In this document: piece after piece, positions 1-11,100 of the stretch
Layout of the letters: the number at the start of each line of letters is the position of its first letter
How positions within the stretch are numbered: position 1 is the stretch's first letter
NCBI GenBank assembly: GCA_020205615.1
Contig: CM035160.1
Coordinates: 120,688,556 to 120,752,555 of the forward strand
From: Panax quinquefolius
Lineage: Eukaryota; Streptophyta; Magnoliopsida; Apiales; Araliaceae
Direction of reading: 5' to 3'
Length of the DNA: 64,000 bases
Position numbers and translations under genes: made by a program
Notes under the pieces: generated by a model
Databases searched by the model: none
The model's input: the letters and a program-made list of their open reading frames with translations, nothing else
Told to the model about the DNA's origin: nothing

Positions 1-955
1 AAAACACCTTTACTCCATTGTGCTTTTAAAATATTCATTTAGCCCACTGTACTTTTTTAAAAATGTTCAATCAAGCAATTCCGTCCAATTTTGCTCACGG
101 ACGTTAAAAAATTGGGCCAATTTTCCTATGTGACTTTAAAAAATAAAATACAAATGACGTGTCTCATTTTCAATGGGGGTACCATTTTCAATGACGTCAT
201 TTGTATCTAGTATTTTCTGCATCTAAACCAAAATAACCTGGGGTGGGGGGATTCTAAAGACGTAGTTGGATGTATAGACAGAAGAGGACCCATTTTTCTG
301 TGATCTTGCAGTTTCTTTTTTCTCATATCAATTCCTTTTGCCAGGTGAATTACTTGGACACAATACTTGATACCAAATTAAGAGAGGAGTCTATTATTAT
401 GTCGCCCAAACTAAGCATACAGATTTCCAAATGTGCCCTCAGGGATACTTAACCTCATCCAAGAGAAGTTTGCAGTTCCACCAAATTAAGTAAGAGAAAA
501 AACTATAATAATGAAGCCAAATTACATTCAGGTTCCGGGTTCAATGTTAAATATGAGTTCGAATACGTAATTTAAACCACTGCTTTCATCTTATAAGTCT
601 CTTTTCTACTTAATTGGGTGATTGTATATTCTCACAATAGAAGTATAAAACCACATAGATTACGAGGCAATAATATTCCATGAGAATGTTGATAATTAAT
701 TACTTTCACCAAATGGGTATTTATATTTAATTTTCAAGAGATTCAATTAACAATGAGAAACGCGTCATTTGTATTTTATTTTTTAAAGCCACATAGGAAA
801 ATTGCCCCAATTTTTTAACGTCCGTGAGCAAAATTGGACTGAATTGCTTGATTGAACATTTTTTAAAAGTACAGTGGGCTAATTGATTATTTTAAAAGCA
901 CAGTGGCTAATTGCTTAAAACACTACAACCACAGTGGGGAAAATGTGTTTTTTCC
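1..955. mobile_element. Long-terminal-inverted-repeat element (MULE-like or foldback), left end cut by the window
   Basis: Bases 1 to about 170 return in inverted orientation at about 755-955. The shared parts include a GCTCACGGACGTTAAAAAAT block (about 95-115 and 815-835) and an AGCCCACTGTACTTTT block. The arms are therefore about 170-200 bp and enclose about 580 bp with no convincing ORF. Just inside the left arm is a small palindromic stretch around TGACGTCATTTG (190-205). Long inverted arms ending in GGG-rich sequence are typical of Mutator-like or foldback elements. The left terminus and target duplication lie outside the window, so the superfamily is an inference. Confidence 0.7.
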
Positions 956-1009
956 CATTTGATGGGGGAAAGGAGTATCTGTATATACGTGAATTTATTT
1001 TATAAAATC

Positions 1010-1395
1010 ATTAATTTTATATTATTAATAACATAAAATTAATGAATTTATATTAATAACTTAAAATTCAATAATAACATAAAGTTAAGAATTTATATTA
1101 TTTTTTAATTTTTAAATATTTTAAGTTCACATTAAAAATAAAAATTATCTAATATTTTGAAATTATTATTATTATTTTGAAATTATTATTATTATTTAAA
1201 AATTATTATTATTATTTTGTAATTATAATAATTTTTACAAATGTATTTATATAAAATTAATTAATTTATATTATTATTTAAAAAAATTTATTATTTTTTA
1301 AGAATTATTATTATTATTACTATTATTATTATTATTTTGAAATTAATATTATTATTTAAAAATTATTATTATTATTATTAATACACATGGCAAAG
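1010..1395. repeat. AT-rich, ATT-repeat low-complexity tract
   Basis: Runs of TTATTATTATT alternate with short A-rich stretches and recurring TTTTGAAATTATTATTATTA units. No ORF or splice signal is visible. It is probably a decayed trinucleotide microsatellite. Confidence 0.8.
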
Positions 1396-1638
1396 CATAT
1401 CTGTACACATTAGCATTTCAAAATAATGTGATATGCACAGTCAGCACATCCGTCAAATTTTTGGACGGAAATCGAACGGAATGACCATTTTGTAATTTTT
1501 GAGAGTACAGTTATTCGATTGTAACAAAAAAAATTTTGGTAACCACAATGAAAATCGGGCCCTAACAGTGACTAAAAAGTCTATTATCCCCAACTTGAAT
1601 GGTATTATCTCCATTACAAAGAATTTGTATACACTATA

Positions 1639-1914
1639 CCTATTGCTCCTGTCCCACAAAAGACATCTAAAGTACAAGAAAATTTTGTCCATAAAAAGAT
1701 GTCTAAAGTAAACAGTTCAAATTCAAAATGTTATATATAGACTACTCTACCCTGAAAAACACTAAGTGGATCCATTAGTTGTAAGGGGAAAAAAAGAATG
1801 TGTTCTGTAGGGTCCACTGTGGGTATAATTGGAATTCATTTTATACTATTTATTTTAATTTTCTTAATTTGTATGAAAAACATACTTAAGACATCTTTTA
1901 TGGGACGGAGGGAG
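1639..1914. mobile_element. Stowaway-like MITE (Tc1/mariner type)
   Basis: The right end reads ATGGGACGGAGGGAG followed by TA (1915-1916). The left end, after TA (1637-1638), contains the matching GCTCCTGTCCCACAAAAGAC in inverted orientation, with a few mismatches and a small insertion. Ends of the CTCCCTCCGTCCC type with TA duplications are the hallmark of plant Stowaway elements. At 276 bp with no ORF it is non-autonomous. It probably lies downstream of, or within a long intron of, the GH3 gene. Confidence 0.8.
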
Positions 1915-1916
1915 TA

Positions 1917-2967
1917 TTTTTATTATTCAAATGGTTGATAAAGAAAAAAAAAACATTAGCCATTGCATCAACATATATGAATCGAATGATTTTGTCTTCT
2001 TTTGCATGCACATATGATGACGTGGCAATGAACAAAAACATATCGAATATTGTATGTTCAAATGCATGTAGTTTATTATGTAACCTATTCCCAATTTATT
2101 ACAGAGGAACTCATCTCCCAAATAGAATTTTACTTCGCATTGCTTATATCACACTCACAAGCTACCAAATCTCAGCTTTCACATATTCATATTGAATTAT
2201 GGTTTCTTTTAACAAGTAGTTGTGTTTTCAGGCCCATCATTCTTTCTGAGAAACTAAGACTATCATCACGTGAATATAAAATCAAATACTGAGGCATAAG
2301 TTTGTACAACAGTGTACAGCAAAACATAAAAAGTCATAAACATCTAGTTTTTTGTCTATTAGCAGATCATTATTGATCCAAATAGGAGTTTAAAAGCACT
2401 GACGCCCACAAATTCAGTTAAGGTTGATTGATTTAGCGGTCACTTCCTCTGCCTAGGTCACATATTTTCGTTGCATTTGGTCCAATGAGTGAGACTCCAT
2501 GGTGTGGAAAAGGAATGCTTTGAATTTCAGGAAACTTTCAAAAAAAATATTCATATTTTTCTTCTTCATTTATAGAGAACAGAAGTTCTACCGCTCAAGG
2601 TGTGGGTCAAAACTTTGTCAGCTTAGCGAATAATCATCTATAACACACTAATTTAAGGTTGAAGTTTGGAATATTATGCTACTAAAAGGATTATAAAAGT
2701 CACGGCTGTTTCACAGCCACTTAAATTTAAAAGTCAAGACAAAAGCTACAGATAGTTATGAAGACTGCACCTGTAAAAGGTTCCAAAGCTCCACCAAATT
2801 TTACAATTTCTTTAGATTATATTTTCTTCATACGTCAAGCTAAGAGTGCTCAGTTCAGGTTTACATTTTAGTATATTATTAACAGTAAGTTCACCAAGAT
2901 ATTGCGCTGTTAGAAATCATACACCGTAAATTTACGACAAATTGAGTCATTAATTTATTTAACTTAC
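1917..2967. other. No gene recognised; possible intron of the GH3 gene
   Basis: I looked on the minus strand for the exon that should follow GH3 exon 3 (the conserved CRDPRWGR segment) and did not find it here. The stretch is AT-rich and non-coding by eye. It could be a long intron, or the gene may be broken. Confidence 0.4.
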
Positions 2968-5900
2968 AGCAACACATGGAGAAAAAGCATATTGAACACC
3001 ACTTGCCCTAACTTCAAGAGCTGTTGCAACTCCAATCCTCTGTGCTAAATCTGCATCTCTGTAACATGTTTACATGATTAGTTTGAAGAGTATTAAATCT
3101 ACTTTCAACAACTAAAAATACAATGTTCTGTTATTACAATTATGTCTTTAAGAATATATCAGCTAAAGTTATATGCCTTTTTCTCATAAAAAACGATACT
3201 AAGCAGCAATTCTCCAATGTTTCGATTTTTGACAAGCTCTCTCCTGTGAGATATTTCTTATTTCCTATCAATTTGAAAAGGCATTATGCAAGTGATTATA
3301 GTAACTTATTTACTTACATAATCTGCAAAGCTAAGCCTTGGACTGGAAAACAATCATCTTATTGGGGATATTTTGCAACTCAAGTATACAAGTCATTATG
3401 TTTTACAAGCTCTCTCCTTTGTGTACTGGGCAACTCATTTCATCAGAACAGAACGAAATACGGTCGTGCAGAGATTACCTGGAATAGGTGTTTAGAAAAA
3501 GAAAAAAAATGGCCAATATGAATCTAGCAGATTAGACCAAAGTACATCTAGACCCTTTTTTTAGTTATTATCCCCACATTTAATTTCACGTGGGATATAT
3601 AGGATAAGAGAGACTAGTCCTAAACAATATTGTTGGTTTATGATAATTCTCTGACAGTCCATGGATTGGTTTCTCAAGCACGATGTCTTCAAGCCATCAT
3701 TCAAGCTGCCAATCATGAGTTATGGCATTTTCTCATTTACTTAAAGGTCAAAAGTAGAATCAAGGGCAAACGTGTTAGTTAACTCCTCGAATCCTATTAT
3801 GAGAAGGAATCTTACTTTTGGTAGGAATATTATTTTGGAAGTAATCCTATTTGTAGTAGGTTTATTTATTATATGAGAGTGTCCTAATTAGATTAGGAAA
3901 GGAGAGTTGTGGGTACCCTATAAATAGAGTCTTAAGTTTAAAGAAAGGTAACACAACCAAGAGGTAGTAACATCCTAGAGAGTTGAAAGAGGGTGTAATT
4001 TGGTCTTGAGTTGTTGTTTGACGAAGGGTTCTTTTTAGCTTTTATTTCGTGTAAAAAGTTGTATCGTGGAGATTAATATATTGAAATTGGTTTTGTGAAT
4101 TAGGTCATTGAAGATTAAACCACGTTAAATATTATGTTGTTTTTCTTTCTTAAGTGTGTTGTTTATTTTGTGTGACTTAATACCAAACAAGGGGTATCAA
4201 GAGCTTGGTTGATTGGATCCGAGGTGGAGGAAGTTAATTCGCGTAACACAATGGTGACGAATTTGGGTAAATTTGAGTTTCTAATATTTGATGGGAAAAC
4301 AAATTTCACATTGTGGCAGAGTAGCGTACAAGATCTTTTGGTGTTGTAAGGACTTGATCAAGCTTTGGAGGAGAAAAAACCAGAGGAGGTGAGAGAAGCA
4401 AATTGGCAGATAATTCGCAAGAAGGCGGTAAAAGAAATTCGTTCGGCGTTAGCACCTGATAGAAAGTATGATGTGTTGAAAGAGATGGATCCAAAAAAGT
4501 TATGGAAGAAACTCGAGAAGAGTTATATTTCGAATTCACTAACCAACAGATTGTGCTTGAAGATGGAATTATACTATTTGAAGATGGATGAAAGGACAAA
4601 TCTCCATGATCATCCAAATGCTTTTAACAGGTTAGTGCCTCAATTGTTGAATATGAATGAAAAATTAGAAGATGAGAAGAAGTCATTGCTCTTATTTACA
4701 AGTCGTTGGTGCAAACATGGAAAATCAACTTGACTTTAGATGAGGTGGACACTGCTTTACGGGAAAGTCAAAAGTTGATGGGAGAAGAGAGCAATAACAT
4801 TGTTGATCAAGCACTAACTGAAGAGGGTTCTAATCGAGGGAGGCGTTAATTGAGAGATAATAGTAGAGGAATATCCAGATAAAGGCCAAGAGATTACAGT
4901 GATAGCAAGTGTTACTATTGTGGAGAGAAGGGTCACATCCAATATCAATGTAGAGCATTAAGGGAGAACATGAAAAGTTTCAAGAAGTTTCAAGAAAAAT
5001 TGAAGTAGAAAGAAAAAGTTGAAAATGCTAATTTGTTTAGTGAAGCTAAAGAAATTGTTGTTTTAATGGCTAAGAGTGATTATAATGAAGATGGATGGGT
5101 ATTGAATTATGCGGCTTCTATGAATATATGTAAGGAGAGAAATTGCTTTGAGACTTTGAAGGAAGATGGAGAATTTGGCTACATTAATGCGGTGAATAAA
5201 AAGAGAGTGAAGATTGAAGGCGTTGAAAGTGTTCGTTTTAAACTTCATGGTGGTTCTAAGAAGATTATTAAGAAGGTATGTTATGTTCCTGGTTGTGGTA
5301 AGAATATAATTTCATTGGGAGAATTATCCTCACGTGGATATACATATGTGGGTCAAGGAGATTCATGCAAAGTGTTCAAGGAAGACAAATTAATTCTTCA
5401 AAGTAAGAAGAATGGAAAATTAATTTGTATGTTAGATGAACAATCTATGCATGGAAAGAAGACCAAGAAGGGGCAACCATAGAGTGACATTTAAAGATGA
5501 AATTCAACTATTTGGGGATTTGAGTAGAGGGAGGTAACTCCTCGAATCCTATTATGAGAAAGAATCTTACTTTTGGTAGGAATATTATTTTGAAAGTAAT
5601 CTTATTTGTAGTGGGTTTATTTATTATATGAGTGTCCTAGTTAGATTAGAAAAATGGGAGTTATGGGTACTCTATAAATAAAATCTTATGTTTAAAGGGA
5701 GGTAAACAACCAAGAGGTAGTAACATCATCGGGACTTGAGAGAGAGTGTAATTGGATCTTGGGTTGTTGTGTGAGGGAGGTTTTTTCAGCTTTTATTACG
5801 TGTAAAAAGTTGTACCACAGAGTTGTGGATTAAGTCATTGCGGACATTAAATATTGTGTTGTTTATTTTGCGCAACTTAATTCCCAACAAAAGGATGGTA

Positions 5901-6984
5901 GTTCGACTTACAGACTCTCTCCATAGCTGCTAGAATATCGGTATAAATTGTCTACTAACTTATATATCTTAGTTCTTCCTTAACATGGAAAGCAATTAGG
6001 AAATAGAGTTACTATTTAAATTCACATTCTTCCCAATCTATATATGTTATTGATTGATATTATGAATAAAATTAGCATACCATACCATATTCAGCTCATG
6101 CTCAATCTTATAGAGTATAGAGTATATATAGTTTGTAAATTTGGAATACACTAATAAATTAGAATCCAATTTGATCTTTATTTATTGTTATAGAAAGGTA
6201 AATCTTAATTTCAAATTGAATTCTCTCATTAAATTACACATAAATAAACTAGCATATACTGAAAAAAAAAATTATATAGGTAAACAAACATATAACGAAT
6301 TAATGAGGTGATTTTAAAAGAGTAATTAACCTGGTGGCTCCAAGGCCAATGTTGTGAGGAAAAACAGTGGCACCATACACATTGTTGTTCCCATGAACCG
6401 CATCAGACCCATAAAACAGCGGAATCCCCAGCCTTGAATCCAGTGCCGCCTTTTGAAACCCATCCACCATATCAGCCCAATCAGACGATGTCGCATTCTC
6501 AAATGGCCTGCTGCCACCACCACTAAGTACACTTCCTGCAAATTAAACAACATATTAGCCAAACCAATCAAGTAATTCAGATAAATAGACAAAAAGGCTT
6601 AAATGAACTATCTATGGAGAGGTCTTTAATGGCGGATTAGACAAAAAATTATTGAAAACCCATCAAGTAATTTGTTCAGATAAATGCATAGAAGGGCTTA
6701 AATAACTCATCATTTACCTATGGAGGGGTCTTTAATGGCGGAATTAGACAACAAACTAATGAAAACCCATCAAGAAATTTGTTCAGATAAAATTAATCAA
6801 CTCATCACTCACCTATGGAGAGGTCTTTAATGGCGGAAGGAGTAGCAACAGATCTTTCGATCTGGGTCATTTGACCGATCTTTTCCTTGAGCGTCATTCG
6901 GGAAAGAAGGTCTTTGATTCGTTCCTCAATGGGCTCATTTGGGTTTTTGTAGATGAAATTGCTCATGCTGCCGGCTAAGCTCAT
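2968..6984 (-). CDS. Glycoside hydrolase family 3 protein (beta-D-glucan exohydrolase / beta-glucosidase type), 5' part, exons 1-3
   Basis: Read as three minus-strand exons: 6984-6813 (start ATG at 6984), 6535-6331 and 3058-2968. Each intron is bounded by GT and AG and the reading frame is kept across both junctions. Exon 1 gives an N-terminus with [20 protein letters not shown]. Exon 2 contains SVLSGGG and the [10 protein letters not shown] signature. Exon 3 gives [18 protein letters not shown]. Together these 156 residues form the start of the (beta/alpha)8 domain of plant GH3 enzymes. The family hydrolyses cell-wall beta-glucans and oligosaccharides and is usually secreted, but no signal peptide is visible here. 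The catalytic Asp and the C-terminal domain lie in later exons, not found down to base 1. Intron 2 is swollen to 3.3 kb by a copia insertion. No stop interrupts the three exons, so this may be a live gene; a captured or truncated copy cannot be excluded. Confidence 0.85.
3059..3772. other. Intron 2 of the GH3 gene, part between exon 3 and the copia element
   Basis: An open frame of about 130 codons on the plus strand (3123-3521) has no recognisable domain and lies antisense to the gene. I treat it as chance. Nothing else is supported. Confidence 0.5.
4251..4990 (+). pseudogene. Copia gag (UBN2-type) with CCHC zinc knuckle
   Basis: The frame starts at ATG 4251 ([15 protein letters not shown]), a typical copia Gag opening, and meets a stop at about 4348. 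It continues from 4365 with [17 protein letters not shown] and [12 protein letters not shown], the UBN2 capsid pattern. After a frameshift near 4700 the zinc knuckle [14 protein letters not shown] is readable at 4911-4952. At least two stops and one frameshift make it non-functional. Intact Gag would form the particle and bind element RNA. Confidence 0.8.
5033..5482 (+). pseudogene. Copia protease / pre-integrase remnant, catalytic Asp lost
   Basis: A 149-codon open frame with [19 protein letters not shown] near its start occupies the position where copia protease has a W-x-x-DSGAS motif. Here the DSG is NYA, so the catalytic aspartate is missing. Further on, [22 protein letters not shown] is the usual protease-to-pre-integrase segment. 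The frame stops at 5482 and the right LTR begins about 50 bp later, so the rest of pol was deleted. Confidence 0.75.
5890..6330. other. Intron 2 remainder; no gene seen
   Basis: AT-rich sequence between the copia right LTR and GH3 exon 2. I see no ORF, RNA gene or repeat that I can name. Confidence 0.5.
6555..6835 (-). repeat. Tandem copies of the exon 1 end and splice-donor region inside intron 1
   Basis: The block CTATGGAGAGGTCTTTAATGGC, which on the minus strand is the last coding bases of exon 1 plus its donor, occurs at 6612, 6718 (one mismatch) and 6813. The spacings are 106 and 95 bp. The intervening sequence (AAACCCATCAAG...TTGTTCAGATAAA) is also repeated. Only the copy at 6813 continues into the rest of exon 1. 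The extra copies carry donor-like sites: 6718 reads ATAG followed by GTAAAT, and 6612 reads ATAG followed by ATAGTT. Confidence 0.85.
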
Positions 6985-7047
6985 TTCTGATTAGTAATTA
7001 GTGTGAGTTTGTTTGGATTGAAGAAGAAGATTGATATTATGAGTGGT

Positions 7048-7058
7048 TATTATATAGC
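7048..7058 (-). promoter_or_regulatory. TATA box of the GH3 gene
   Basis: On the minus strand the sequence GCTATATAATAA lies about 65-70 bp upstream of the ATG at 6984, the right distance for a short 5' leader. Only about 45 bp further upstream the host sequence ends at a copia LTR (7102), so any other promoter element must lie in retrotransposon sequence. Confidence 0.6.
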
Positions 7059-7101
7059 GGGAAGTGTAGGCGGGTAGTTGTGGACAAAGAAGGGAGGGAC
7101 C

Positions 7102-8145
7102 TGTTGGGAAATATCGCTTCGGAGATAATGTTGTTTTTGATAAATAAAATGACAAAAATATCACTGTACGTCAAACAAATAAATTAAATTTGCATTTCTG
7201 TTAAAATAATAATCACTACACAAAATAATAAGTAGAAAAATAATCAAGCACAAGATACCAAGATTTTACGTGTAAAATCCTCTAAAATTAAGAGGTTAAA
7301 ATTATAGGATGATTTTTGAAAAATTTACTATAATAATATGAGAGAATACAAATATATCTTAATTTAAGTACAAAATCAAATTACTTCAACATAATAAACA
7401 TGTGATGGAATTTAAACAAAAAATACCTATTTGTTTTTCCTTTCTTTCTCTCTGATTTTCTAAGCTTTAATAAAAGCTTCCTTATCTCTCTATTTCTAAA
7501 CTCTCGGATGAGACTTGATAGTATTCTTTAAATTGGTGTGTTTTAGTCTGGTGATATCCTCCTCCTTTTATAGTGCAAGTCTAGAGAGACAATAAAGTGG
7601 GAGTGACAAAAAACTTTAGTTTAAGAAGCCAAGGTCAGGAGAGGGGGATAAGAAGTTGGAAAAACAAAATTCTTTGGTTTAAGAAACCAAAAGTCTGGCC
7701 AAACAAAAGAGAGAAAAGTTTCATGGGTGAAGATATTTCTAATAATCTCTTCCTCCGAACCCATTAGAGGAGGCATTTACCATGACTCTGTCAATTGCAG
7801 TTCATTCTGATAAACTCTTTGCAAAGCTCTAACTTATCTTGAGTCACGACCTTCGTCATCACATCCGATGGATTTTCATTTGTATGCATTTTATTCACTT
7901 TCATCAACTCATTTTTCATCACTTTTCGAAGCCAGTGATAATGAACGTCAATGTGCTTAGTATGATTATGGTAAGTGGTATTTTTTGACAAGTCAGTTGC
8001 ACTCTAACTATCACAATAAACTACGTACTCATCTTGTTTCAAACCTAACTCTTGAAGAAACCGTTTTAACCACAACATCTCCTTGTCTGCTTCCATAGCG
8101 GCGATATATTCTGACTCAATTGTAGACAAAGCAATACACTTCTGA
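7102..8145 (-). mobile_element. Copia retrotransposon, 3' end (RNase H end plus 3' LTR), continues at 29801
   Basis: The minus strand encodes the end of a copia polyprotein (8140-7791). It has the RNase H segments CIALSTIESEYIAAMEADKE and KHIDVHYHWLRKV, with one in-frame stop at the position of a conserved Gln (CDS*SATDLSK). A purine tract (GGAGGAAGAGA, about 7755-7746) precedes the 3' LTR, which runs from about 7744 down to 7102 and ends in CCCAACA. The LTR has a TATA box (ACTATAAAAGGAGG, about 7576-7563). The upstream part of RNase H lies 21.7 kb away at 29801-29981, on the far side of a gypsy insertion. Confidence 0.85.
7563..7576 (-). promoter_or_regulatory. TATA box in the copia 3' LTR, pointing toward the GH3 gene
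   Basis: ACTATAAAAGGAGG on the minus strand lies about 640 bp from the LTR start-proximal end of the GH3 promoter and has the same orientation as GH3. It could drive read-through into GH3; no expression evidence can be seen here. Confidence 0.5.
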
Positions 8146-11100
8146 TGTAAGACCCCAACTTTTATGAATAAAGATTTAATTTTTTCTAAATATCATTTTG
8201 AATAATAAGGTGTGGATTTGATTTAATATTATAGTTGTTGATAATATTTACAAATTTTGCAAAGTAAGCAAATTGTCATAAAATATTCTTTTTGTCGAGA
8301 AATATCCGTACGATGACACAATCATTGATGGACCCCACAACAGAATTACTGTCGGATATAGAAAGCGACTGAAATAACCTTTTTATAAAAATAACGACAA
8401 AACTTTTACCGTTAACTGTTGAAATACCCGATGATAAAAGTACGATGTACGTGTGGTTTACACAAGATAGCACTGCGATTATTGTACTGATATCTTTGAT
8501 TATTGTTGCTTACGTAAGAAGTCACTCAGTTTTATTCAATTATCTCAACAGTAGTTAATGCATAGTATCTCATATTATTGATTCAATTATTGTCACAGTA
8601 TCATCTGTATAATATTTTATATTATTAAATCAATAAATGAGACGAAACAGTTATTCATATTATTATTTATATTATTGACAATGTCTAGAAAGTTCTGTCG
8701 AGGAAAGGGGTTTGGTCATCTAATTGTGCGCCAATAAGGAGAAGTCCTTATCGAAAAGTCCACTCTTTCTTGGGAATGATCTGGTTGTTAATTTTGCGAG
8801 TTATAATATTAATGATGAATAAATGTTATTAAAAATGTGTTTAGAGAAGACAAGTGATTGGTGATAAATAGAGGGTTTTTTTTATGAAGTATTTGTTGTA
8901 AGTTTGGCTTATTACATGGATCCTCACTTACTCATTTTTTCAAAATCGTCGGTAGAAAGTTATCTCAGTTCTTGTTTTATTATTATTATAATAGTAATAA
9001 AAAAGAAAACTTTTTATATAAAACATAATATTTTTTTAAATAGAATATATTGATTTTTATTTTATTGCATAGTACTGTATAGTGTTTTCATAGTACTGTA
9101 CAGTGTTTGCATAGTATTGCATAGTAAAATTAAAAACAATTCGCCGAAGAATTCGGCGTCCGTGATTTCTTACTGTACAGTCCGTGATTTTTTTTCCTAA
9201 ATAGTATCATGTCATTATCCTATACATAGGATGCTCAGTTTAGAAAATCACACCAGAATCAGAGAATTCTTCTTCTATAATATTGAGTGTATTTCTTTTG
9301 AGTTTAAGGAAGCTTTGAGTGTAGAAAACAGTACAAGTTTTCTTCAAAAATATTTCCGATATACCAGTCGAAATTACTCTCCTACTAAGGTAAATGATAT
9401 TATTTTTGTTTAATATTCGTAAGAAATAATATTTTCTTCCATACTTTGTAGTATGTAAGTAATATTATTTCGTTTCATATTCCTAATTCTACACTTATTT
9501 TGATAAATATTGCTTCTATACTTTTGAAATAAGTAGAATATCTTTGAAATTTGCGCTTCATCTAGTATCGTTTCACAGAAATATTTTTTTGAACATTCTT
9601 GTTAAATTTTAAGGTTTTCATGCCGGAGTACTATTCATGGGTATTATTCATATATACGACACTATTCATACATATAGTACTATTCATACAACACTATTCA
9701 CGGGATACTATTCACTCGGGTACTATTGATAAGTGCATATTATTCATTTATTTTGATTCCGTTATATTTAGTTTTATTGCATGTTTCATGTGTATATAAG
9801 CTTATTAAGGTGTTTAATTATTTCAGGAAGAATTGTAGCTGAAATGAGGAAAAAGAGAAAATTGCAGGGTTTTTAGCATTAAGTTGGATGCATGGTCTAG
9901 GCTTGGGACTTGAATTTTATTGTAAAGCTCTTCTTTAGCTTTCCGGAACATTTTGAACCGTCCCAATCGGAGTTCATATGAAAAAGTTATGATCTTTTTA
10001 CTAAACGGACGTTGAACATCAAAGTTTGGAAGTTGCAATTTACACAACAGTCACTTGGAGCCTGATTTTGACCTTGATGCAGCCAGAAAATGTCAATTCT
10101 CAAAGAATGAAAGTTGTAGATCTCGTTGATATCTTCGTTTTGATAGGTAGCAGGCCCCGTAACTCTTCTCGGATCAAAAGTTATGCTTGTTTTACCAAAG
10201 GACGTTGCCGCAGGAAATGAAAATTCGCCCCAGCGAATTTGAGCGGGAAAATTGGAAAATCTTGGATTTTTAGAAAGTTTCTAAATGCAAATTTTGGCAG
10301 ACTTCTACATGGAATTTGATTGATATTTCTATTAGCTTTAGGATTTCCTTTAGACTAAGATTTATTTCCAAATTGAATTATATTTCTTTATGGAAACTAG
10401 TTATGATTTATAATTCCTTTTAGGATTTGGATTTCTACTTCCTATAGGATTTAGGACTTTGTCTAGCACTATAAATAGAGGATGCTAGTCAGGATTTTAG
10501 ACATTCAATCATCTACTACATTCTCTCATCTACAACATTGGAGGATTGAAGACATGAGCTAAGTTCTTTTTCTTCAGTTCTAAGGGATGCCTTATTTATA
10601 ATTAATGGTTAATTGAGTATTCATTATTTATTCCTTTTCACATGAAATTCATTCTTGATAATCTGATTTAATTTCTGAATACTATTTGGCTTAACTGATT
10701 TGATTTCTGCAGGATTGAGTTGGTTAACAAATATCATATACTAGATCAAGGAATAATATTACGTGTAATTGATATTGTTTCTAATCACAAGTAGTAATTA
10801 GTAATATCTGATTGTGGACAAGCTTTTGAGTATTGCTATGATTATCAGAAGACAAGTTAAACAATCCAAGCTTATGTGTTTGTTGCTTGGAATAGTCTAA
10901 TTCCCTAGTTCTTAATGCTGCTATTATATTAAATCTAGAGAGCTTGTTCTAGGTTATATAATTGTTAAAATCTTGTGAAGAACTTGTTTCATTGAGTGAC
11001 AATCTAAGGGGAGTTTCGGGTAGCAGAGCTTGTTGTTACCTAGGGCTATTAGTTTCATTGAAGGATAAATAATGTTACACTTGATTAATCTATTATTGTA

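Larger units (their letters stand above)
3773..5889 (+). mobile_element. Internally deleted Ty1/copia retrotransposon in GH3 intron 2
   Basis: Two direct repeats frame the element: 3773-4189 and about 5535-5889. Both contain AACTCCTCGAATCCTATTATGAG, a TATA box (CTATAAATA at 3921 and 5663) and end in AACA. A primer-binding-like GGGTATCAAGAGC follows the first LTR at about 4192. A purine tract (TAGAGGGAGG, about 5525) precedes the second. Only gag and a protease remnant lie between. Integrase, reverse transcriptase and RNase H are absent. The element is antisense to the GH3 gene. I could not match a target duplication, so the terminal bases are approximate. Confidence 0.85.

Noticed and set aside
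3123..3521. 132-codon plus-strand ORF
   Set aside because: No recognisable domain, AT-rich composition, and it lies in an intron antisense to the GH3 gene.
6326..6592. 88-codon minus-strand ORF
   Set aside because: Wrong-frame shadow of GH3 exon 2; the true frame gives the [10 protein letters not shown] signature.
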